A stretch of DNA of 64,000 bases from Alicyclobacillus acidiphilus NBRC 100859 (GTDB lineage Bacteria > Bacillota > Bacilli > Alicyclobacillales > Alicyclobacillaceae): positions 1-64,000 of the forward strand of contig NZ_BCQI01000007.1 of the NCBI RefSeq assembly GCF_001544355.1. Direction: 5' to 3'. Each line of letters opens with the position of its first letter. The stretch's first letter is position 1. The notes under the pieces are model-generated. The model had not been told where the DNA came from. It ran no database searches and saw nothing but the letters and a program-made list of their open reading frames with translations. A program made the translations under genes and the position numbers. Shown piece after piece: positions 58,134 to 64,000 of this stretch.

Positions 58134-59209
58134 GCGCGGCCTCCTAACAAGGCCGTGACCGACTGCAAATCGCTGTCGACAACTTCGGTAACGTCCCCGG
58201 CCAAGCGAATGGCGCTGTCCGGATCTTTCAGACCATTGCCCGTCAAGACGCAGACAATCGTATCGCCTTCATCCAACAGGCCCAAACGGTGACGCTTCAG
58301 AAGCCCCGCGACGCTCGCTGCGGACGCAGGTTCTGCGAACATCCCTTCGCGTGCGATCAAACGGTAAGCGTCCGCGATTTCCTCGTCGGTCACGAAGTTG
58401 ATTTCGCCGCCTGACGCCTTCGCCGCATGCACTGCCTTGTCCCAAGACGCCGGGTTGCCGATGCGGATCGCCGTGGCAAACGTCTCAGGATGCTCGATGG
58501 GCTCTTCGCGGACGATCGCCGCCGAGCCTTCTGCCTCAAAACCGAACATTTTCGGCTTGTTCTGGACCTTGCCTGCCGCAAAATACGCTTCGAAGCCCAT
58601 CCAGTAGGCACTGATATTGCCGGCATTGCCCACTGGAATGTACAGCGAGTCCGGGGCTTTGCCGAGCACGTCGCACACTTCAAACGCTCCGGTCTGTTGT
58701 CCCATCAAGCGAAATGGATTGATGGAATTGACGATTTCCATGCCAAGCGGCTGCGCAACCTCGCGGACGATCTCGAGCGCCCTGTCGAAATTCCCGCGGA
58801 TCGCGACGATCCGCGCACCATATTGCACCGCTTGCGCCAGTTTCCCAAGCGCGACATACCCATGCGGAATCAGAATGACGGCTTGCATGCCGGCCCTCGC
58901 CGCATACGCTGCGGCAGAAGCGGACGTATTGCCCGTGCTGGCGCAAATCACCGTCTCCTTGCCCGCTTCCTTCGCCTTCGCGACGGCGAGCACCATCCCT
59001 CTATCCTTGAACGATCCCGTCGGATTAGCCCCTTCGAACTTCAAATAGACGTGCTTCTCCACCTGTTCGCTGATGCGGTGCGCGTAGACAAGCGGCGTGT
59101 TGCCTTCGTGAAGCGTCAGTTTCGGCGTCGCTTCCTCCACTGGCAGAAACTCTGCATACGCTGCAAGCAACCCTGGCCATCCGCGATAAGGCTGTCCGGC
59201 TATGTTCAT
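58130..59209 (-). CDS. thrC: Threonine synthase
   Basis: A 359-residue PLP enzyme of the short Bacillus type. The cofactor Lys is in [13 protein letters not shown] (about residue 61), [19 protein letters not shown] forms the substrate loop, and [12 protein letters not shown] binds cofactor phosphate. It turns O-phosphohomoserine into threonine. ATG 59209 follows AAGGAG. I saw no T-box or other leader in the 86 bases before it. Confidence 0.96.
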   Translation of the reverse strand: MNIAGQPYRGWPGLLAAYAEFLPVEEATPKLTLHEGNTPLVYAHRISEQVEKHVYLKFEGANPTGSFKDRGMVLAVAKAKEAGKETVICASTGNTSASAAAYAARAGMQAVILIPHGYVALGKLAQAVQYGARIVAIRGNFDRALEIVREVAQPLGMEIVNSINPFRLMGQQTGAFEVCDVLGKAPDSLYIPVGNAGNISAYWMGFEAYFAAGKVQNKPKMFGFEAEGSAAIVREEPIEHPETFATAIRIGNPASWDKAVHAAKASGGEINFVTDEEIADAYRLIAREGMFAEPASAASVAGLLKRHRLGLLDEGDTIVCVLTGNGLKDPDSAIRLAGDVTEVVDSDLQSVTALLGGRA

Positions 59210-59295
59210 GGTCGAATCTCCTTTGAATTGCTATCTGTTTACCCGAATTTTCATAGAAAAGCGTCCATGCGTCAACGTTTGATTCGATCCCGCTC

Positions 59296-60231
59296 TCAAA
59301 CCTCGCCCGACTCCATACAAAATGTCTCCCCGTGCTCTCGCGCAACGACGCGCGATTTCGCGTCGCCCGCCGCGACTAGCAGCCGTCGCAAGGGCTCGTC
59401 CACCGGCTCCGCCGACAGCACGAACGTATCGTGGTGAATCGGCACGAAATACGCCGCACCTGTGGCGACGAACATGTCCCACGCCTGTTCCGGCGTGCAA
59501 TGCGCGCCTTGAAACGTCTCCGGCGAGTACGCGCCAATCGGCATCATCGCCACCTGCGGCCGCTCCTTGGCCACGTCGGACATATCCGTCATCGCTGTAT
59601 CTCCAGCGAAATAGACCGCATGATCGCGATAGCGCACGACGTACGACTGGTACCCCATCCGTCGATTCCAGGGAAATCGGCTGCCCCAATGGCGAACCGG
59701 ATACGCCGTGACAACGATGCCGTTGGCCAGGGTGATACGCTCACCCGGTTCGATTTCGTGAACTTCACGCGGACGGCACGACGCCAGCAGATGCTTCGTG
59801 AACTTTGCCGTGACGACGATCGTGCTTGGTTTCACAACCTTGCGCAAGGTAGGGATATCGGCGTGATCGAGGTGGGCATGAGACAATAGGACGAGATCGA
59901 CCGGGCCGCACCTTTCGGCGGAAAGCGCCGGCGCCACATGGCGTTTCGGACCGATCACGAGGCCAGGAAGCACACGGAGGCCCACTTTCCGCTCCAGCAC
60001 CGGATCGGTCAGAATGCGAACGCCGTCCATGTGCATCAGCACGGTGGAATGGCCAAGCCAGGTGAGGTACAGACCCTCGTTCGGCCAGTTGGCCGGATTC
60101 GGCGTGCGAGCGGGCATGCGAAACGGCGGCTTGGGCCAAGTCCGCGTGAAACGGCGGTAAAGGAAGTAAAACGTGAACACCGCGAGCAGGATGAGTGCGA
60201 TGATAACGGCAACGATGACGATTGTGACCAT
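59296..60231 (-). CDS. Membrane-anchored MBL-fold hydrolase, NAPE-PLD-like
   Basis: A 311-residue protein with an N-terminal membrane helix (about residues 2-25) followed by a metallo-beta-lactamase fold of the NAPE-PLD/UlaG group. WLGHSTVLMHMDGVRILTDP opens the domain, the metal site is LLSHAHLDHADI, and VYFAGDTAMTDM and YFVPIHHDTF complete it. Relatives cleave phosphodiesters, including phospholipid head groups. The ATG at 60231 lies eleven bases after GGGAG, a longish gap. It stands alone. Confidence 0.85.
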   Translation of the reverse strand: MVTIVIVAVIIALILLAVFTFYFLYRRFTRTWPKPPFRMPARTPNPANWPNEGLYLTWLGHSTVLMHMDGVRILTDPVLERKVGLRVLPGLVIGPKRHVAPALSAERCGPVDLVLLSHAHLDHADIPTLRKVVKPSTIVVTAKFTKHLLASCRPREVHEIEPGERITLANGIVVTAYPVRHWGSRFPWNRRMGYQSYVVRYRDHAVYFAGDTAMTDMSDVAKERPQVAMMPIGAYSPETFQGAHCTPEQAWDMFVATGAAYFVPIHHDTFVLSAEPVDEPLRRLLVAAGDAKSRVVAREHGETFCMESGEV

Positions 60232-60379
60232 GACTGGATTCGCTCCCGGCGGGCTGGTAATGTAGAGGCGACGAAACGATCGGCGATTGGGCGATGTTGC
60301 AGCAGCGATGCCGCAGGGCCGCGGCGGGGTCGGCAGCGGCCGATCCCGCGCGCACCGCAATCATCCCACCGGTCAAGTC

Positions 60380-61657
60380 CTATGCTTTGTCAACGACCTG
60401 GCTTACGACCATTTGGGCGGGATCGAAGTGTTCCAGCAGCCGCGCGTTCGCGTCGTCGATCCGGAGGCTGTCGAGAACCGCCACCGTGTCCAGGAAATCG
60501 GCGCCGCGAAAGCGGTACGCAATACAGGATCGAACGATGTGCGACACGTGATCCAGGCTCGTGATAAATCGCCCAATGGCCTTCTTCCGGGCCCGCTCGA
60601 ATGCTGCTTCATCGACGCCGCCACGGCGAATGCGGTCGGTGTATTCGCTCACTCTGTCCACCAATTCGTCCGGCTTGGGCGAATTTCCTCCAATCACGCT
60701 GTATCCGTACCACTCGGTGAGCTCGTATTCCCACGAGAAGCCTTTGTCAATCAGCCCATTCTCCAGGAGTTCCGCATAGAACGCGCTCGTCTTGCCGAAC
60801 AGCGTATCCATGATAATGCCTGTGAGCATCTCCTGATGCAGCAGTTTTCGGCCGTCCTGCTCTCCAGATCTGTCCTTCCATCCAATCAGACAACGCGGCA
60901 TCGCCACAGACAATTGCGTGCGGTGGCGCGGCGTGCCGGGGCTCTCCGGTTCCGCAGGGTACTTCCGGTCAATCGATCCGCCTGGGCCAAACGACTTTTT
61001 CGCCTGATTGGCCTGTATCCAGCCTGCGGCCCCAGCGGCGTCGAAGCCGCCTGCCATGACCAGCATCATATTGCTCGGGTGATAGAACGTATGGTAGCAA
61101 TCCAGCAGATCCTGGCGCGTAATTTGGTAAATCGATTCGACGCTGCCCGCGATGTCGATGCGCACGGGATGGGCGGAATACATCGCCGACAACAGTTCGC
61201 GAAACACCCGCTGATCCGGATTGTCTTCTCCCATGCGGATTTCCTGCGCAATGATCCCCTTTTCCTTTTCGACGTTTTCGTCCGTGAGATAGATGTGCTG
61301 CACGAAATCGAGGAGGATGTCGAGATTCTCCTTGACGTCGGACGTGCTGGAAAAGTAATAGGCGGTCTGATCAAACGTGGTGAACGCGTTGACCGAAGCC
61401 CCGTGTTTGGCAAATTGCGCGAAGACGTCCGCCTGTTCGTCTTCAAACATCTTATGCTCCAAAAAATGGGCGATCCCGTCGGGCACACGCCGCTTTTTGC
61501 CATCGACGAGAAATTCGTTGTCGATCGATCCGTACTTGGTCGCGAACATGGCGAACGTTTGCTTGAAGCCCGGGCGGGGAATGAGGATGACGCGAAGCCC
61601 GTTGTCCAAGGTCATCTCACGAACGTCCAAAGCTGTGGCGGGAATGGCATGGCTCAT
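60380..61657 (-). CDS. ymfH: M16 zinc peptidase, YmfH type (catalytic subunit)
   Basis: A 425-residue M16 metallopeptidase. The inverted zinc motif HxxEH is in GIAHFLEHKMFED (about residues 66-78), and the third ligand Glu is in KGIIAQEIRMGED about 75 residues later. It pairs with YmfF, which supplies the Arg/Tyr motif. Such pairs degrade peptides or process small secreted peptides. ATG 61657 overlaps ymfF by four bases. Confidence 0.94.
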   Translation of the reverse strand: MSHAIPATALDVREMTLDNGLRVILIPRPGFKQTFAMFATKYGSIDNEFLVDGKKRRVPDGIAHFLEHKMFEDEQADVFAQFAKHGASVNAFTTFDQTAYYFSSTSDVKENLDILLDFVQHIYLTDENVEKEKGIIAQEIRMGEDNPDQRVFRELLSAMYSAHPVRIDIAGSVESIYQITRQDLLDCYHTFYHPSNMMLVMAGGFDAAGAAGWIQANQAKKSFGPGGSIDRKYPAEPESPGTPRHRTQLSVAMPRCLIGWKDRSGEQDGRKLLHQEMLTGIIMDTLFGKTSAFYAELLENGLIDKGFSWEYELTEWYGYSVIGGNSPKPDELVDRVSEYTDRIRRGGVDEAAFERARKKAIGRFITSLDHVSHIVRSCIAYRFRGADFLDTVAVLDSLRIDDANARLLEHFDPAQMVVSQVVDKA

Positions 61658-62952
61658 GCTGTGCCCTCCTCCCTCGTCAAGAAATAGATGGTGCTGGGTT
61701 CAATTTCCTGCGCGACCTGGACGAGATCATCTTTGCCGACTCGGCGCAGGTCTTGAATCAATTGGTCGACGTCCCTCGCCGCCCCGCTCAATACGCCGGT
61801 ATAGTGCCAATTCGCAAGTGCCGCAGGGCCGTCGGACATCAGCGTGTACTGATTTTCGAGCGCTCGCACCGTGAACTCCATTTCGGCGTCGGAGATCTTG
61901 CCGGCGCGTATCTCTTCGAGCTGCTGTTCGACGATGTCGACCGCTTTGTCGTAGTTGTCTGGACTGATTCCGGTCATCACGGCCAGCACACCCGTCATCA
62001 AATCGAGATGGGACCACACGGTGTAAGCCAGCGAGTGTTTCTCGCGCACGTTCAAGAACAGCTTGGAATGCGTGAATCCACCAAATACGCCATTGAGCAT
62101 CAGGAGTGCCGGGTAGCGGTCGTCCCCGAAGCCGATCCCGGTGCGGTACGCGATGTCGAGCTGAGCCTGCGCCACATCCTGGCGCTCCGTCACTTTTTGG
62201 AACGACCGGCTGGACTTTCGCGGCAGAACTTCCGCACCGGACGGGGAATCCCGCCGGACCGCTTGCGACTTCGGCAAGATGCCGCGGAGCTTTGCCAACA
62301 GCTTGTCGGCCGTCTCTGTGAGATCCGCGTAAGGTCCGACCAAATAAGCGTGGATCTCACTCGTCTCGAGCAGTGCCAGATAGACGTCAAACAAGGTCGC
62401 AGGCGTCAACTGCGGCAAATCGTCGAGATAGCCGAGCCTGGGCAACGCGGCAGGCGTATTTTCCGCCACGTGGGCGAGGCAGCGCTGCAACGCGTAACTC
62501 ATCTTGTCGTCCCGTGCCGCTTCAATGCGCCGGCGGTGCAAGTCGATCTCCTGGGCCACCGCGGGGGCGCTGAAGCAGCCTTTGTCAGCGGTGTGATCGA
62601 ACAGGACATCGCAGGCCAGATCGATGGCCCGGTCGACCACCGACTCTTCGGTCAGGCCTGTGACGTCCGGAATGCTGGCGTCAACCTGCAAGATGTGCTT
62701 GCCGCCGCGTTTGCCCAGCGAGCTGCGGACAAGCGTCCCGTACAAATCGTCGGCCGCGATCGTCAGCAGCGTCGTCGAAGGGCGCCCGTCAGTCCCGTTC
62801 ATCCACATATGCGGCAACAACGCGGTCGCTGTCACGCGATCCCGCCGGATTGGCGTATGCAGCCTGATACTGAATTCCTTCGTACGATAATTGCTGTGTC
62901 GAAGCATATGTACATGGACGCGACCGTCCGATATCGTTTCAAACGAATCCAT
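61654..62952 (-). CDS. ymfF: M16 peptidase-like protein, YmfF type (non-catalytic subunit)
   Basis: A 432-residue M16 fold protein lacking HxxEH at the zinc position; it has LPHMWMNGTDG instead. It keeps the C-terminal Arg/Tyr pair region in KLFLNVREKHSLAYTVWS. Together with YmfH it should form an active heterodimer like other bacterial M16B pairs. ATG 62952 follows GGAGGG. The pair with a downstream MFS-type gene on the same strand recalls the B. subtilis ymfD-ymfF-ymfH region. Confidence 0.93.
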   Translation of the reverse strand: MDSFETISDGRVHVHMLRHSNYRTKEFSIRLHTPIRRDRVTATALLPHMWMNGTDGRPSTTLLTIAADDLYGTLVRSSLGKRGGKHILQVDASIPDVTGLTEESVVDRAIDLACDVLFDHTADKGCFSAPAVAQEIDLHRRRIEAARDDKMSYALQRCLAHVAENTPAALPRLGYLDDLPQLTPATLFDVYLALLETSEIHAYLVGPYADLTETADKLLAKLRGILPKSQAVRRDSPSGAEVLPRKSSRSFQKVTERQDVAQAQLDIAYRTGIGFGDDRYPALLMLNGVFGGFTHSKLFLNVREKHSLAYTVWSHLDLMTGVLAVMTGISPDNYDKAVDIVEQQLEEIRAGKISDAEMEFTVRALENQYTLMSDGPAALANWHYTGVLSGAARDVDQLIQDLRRVGKDDLVQVAQEIEPSTIYFLTREEGTA

Positions 62953-63022
62953 ACACACCCTCCATTTCACGCTTATCTATGAATTATACCCAATGGACGA
63001 AAATCAGATGACATGAATCCGC

Positions 63023-64000
63023 TCATGACGTCGGATTCATGCGCCGTTTCGCTGCGGATGCTTCGCGCTTGGCGTCGGGATCGAACGAAGCGAAGGTTCC
63101 GCGATCGCCGCCGCCTTCGTGCCCGACAGGCCACACGAGGTAAAGGGAAATCAACTGAACGAGACCCAAACCGAACGACAACCAGCTGAGCCCTTTGACG
63201 TTGGTGACGCCGCCGCCGGTGCAGATGCCAAGAAAGAGCAGACTTCCTCCGATGCGGCCAGCGTTCTCGAACCACTCCCGAACGATGATATGGGTGGTTG
63301 GCGGGGCGTCGTTCGCGACGGTTTCGTCCATGGCATGGTAGATGTAGCCCTGCATCGGCACCAGGAAAAACGGAAGTGTGGCCGATGTCAGGCATCCGTA
63401 CAGGATGATGGTCCACGACCGAATCGGCACGAGAAATAGGCAGGCAGCCACGGACATGCCGATCGCGCCGAAGGTCAACAGGCGGGATCGAAAACGGCTG
63501 GACAAGCGGCCGGCGAGGAAAAACGCTGCGAACGACAGGGCTCCTTGGAGCAACAGAAATTCGCCGAGTTTCATTTCACTGCCTGTCGCCAGAAACACGA
63601 GCAGTCCAATGAGGAACATAAAGACGCCTTCCCGCAATCCGTAGATGGCTGAAGCCACCATCAGGCGCAGCCAGGCACGCTTGCGAAGCGCGGCGATGCC
63701 TCGTCTCAGGTTCAACTTCTTCATGGCTTCGCTTCGCAGACGCATGCTGAAGACCGTGGCAGCGACAAACAGCACGAACGAGATGCCAAATACGACGTGA
63801 TACCCTGTCAGGCCGCCCAGGAATGCGTCCTCGCGGCTGATGAGAATACCTGCGACCGGCGGCGCGACGACGTTGGTGACGGACGTCAGTACGCCAAACA
63901 GGCCAAAGAACCGTTCGTGGCCGGTCTTGTCCGTGTATTCGACCGTCAGGACATCGAACGCGAGCCAGTAAAAACCTTCGGCAACACCTGTCAACAAGCC
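63023..64000 (-). CDS. MFS transporter, partial (N-terminus beyond the window)
   Basis: The reading frame runs to the last base, so the protein continues outside. The 325 residues seen hold about nine to ten helices with FFGLFGVLTSVTNVVAPPVAGIL (helices 4-5 region), a basic cytoplasmic loop (MRLRSEAMKKLNLRR and RKRAW), then the C-terminal six helices and a charged tail. This is the C-terminal part of a 12-helix major facilitator transporter. The substrate is not evident. It ends 71 bases upstream of ymfF on the same strand. Confidence 0.85.
   Translation of the reverse strand, partial: GLLTGVAEGFYWLAFDVLTVEYTDKTGHERFFGLFGVLTSVTNVVAPPVAGILISREDAFLGGLTGYHVVFGISFVLFVAATVFSMRLRSEAMKKLNLRRGIAALRKRAWLRLMVASAIYGLREGVFMFLIGLLVFLATGSEMKLGEFLLLQGALSFAAFFLAGRLSSRFRSRLLTFGAIGMSVAACLFLVPIRSWTIILYGCLTSATLPFFLVPMQGYIYHAMDETVANDAPPTTHIIVREWFENAGRIGGSLLFLGICTGGGVTNVKGLSWLSFGLGLVQLISLYLVWPVGHEGGGDRGTFASFDPDAKREASAAKRRMNPTS

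Noticed and set aside
59210-59295. T-box leader before thrC
   Set aside because: The 86 bases to the next gene are too short and contain no T-box sequence or terminator hairpin.
60287-62982. Two long plus-strand frames opposite ymfH and ymfF
   Set aside because: They mirror the conserved M16 pair codon by codon and show no domain of their own.

Overview
The window looks like part of the chromosome of an aerobic, probably spore-forming Firmicute of the order Bacillales. Alicyclobacillaceae or a close relative is my best guess, inferred from content only. The reasons are many genes of Bacillus YuiD, YutE, YunC, YwhD, YmfF/YmfH and YwfO type, a MurT-GatD pair, a stand-alone SpoIID-like protein, strong GGAGG ribosome binding sites, frequent TTG and GTG starts, and moderately high GC. 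I found no rRNA, tRNA, CRISPR array, phage or complete insertion sequence.

Layout. Bases 1-2000 are gene-poor and hold a degenerate NlpC/P60 lipoprotein with a 15-bp tandem repeat. Bases 3178-13081 (minus strand) hold a run of a saccharide-type Opp ABC transporter (binding protein, two permeases, two ATPases), a NamZ/YbbC-type exo-N-acetylmuramidase without signal peptide, a double GNAT acetyltransferase, a PIG-L-type deacetylase with an altered active site, and AnmK. I read this as a locus for importing cell-wall sugars and breaking them down inside the cell. Next come a nucleotidyltransferase/CDP-alcohol phosphotransferase pair, a secreted basic peptide, flavohemoglobin under an NsrR-like palindrome, and a group of wall or surface genes (NlpC/P60, YkuD L,D-transpeptidase, NAGPA-domain protein, a second NlpC/P60 behind a c-di-AMP riboswitch). 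A second, peptide-type Opp transporter lies at 22947-28683.

From 28900 to 39250 lie mostly conserved Bacillales genes: a 3D-domain lipoprotein, YutE, Nudix, YuiD, M42 peptidase, YunC, DedA, an HD phosphohydrolase, an A-type Fe-S protein behind a perfect inverted repeat, Bcp, an arginine decarboxylase-family enzyme, YwhD, and a SpoIID-like protein with a secreted partner. Bases 39309-45445 hold a complete Leloir galactose set: a DeoR regulator, galT, galK and galE on one strand, and a divergent sodium:solute symporter with a small membrane protein. Then come a methionine-salvage-type aminotransferase, two SEDS proteins (RodA and FtsW types), GDPD, two MBL-fold proteins, ThpR, an Spx/ArsC-like protein, free-methionine sulfoxide reductase, murT-gatD, an SDR, an array of hairpins, a hotdog thioesterase, thrB-thrC, the YmfH/YmfF peptidase pair, and an MFS transporter cut by the window end.

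The recurring theme is peptidoglycan: synthesis (RodA, FtsW, MurT-GatD), cross-linking (YkuD), cleavage (NlpC/P60, 3D, SpoIID-like) and salvage (NamZ, AnmK). SpoIID-type enzymes create 1,6-anhydro-MurNAc ends, which are the substrate of AnmK, so distant parts of the window may act in one pathway. Starts were chosen from visible ribosome binding sites. All functions are inferred from motifs read by eye; no database search was possible.
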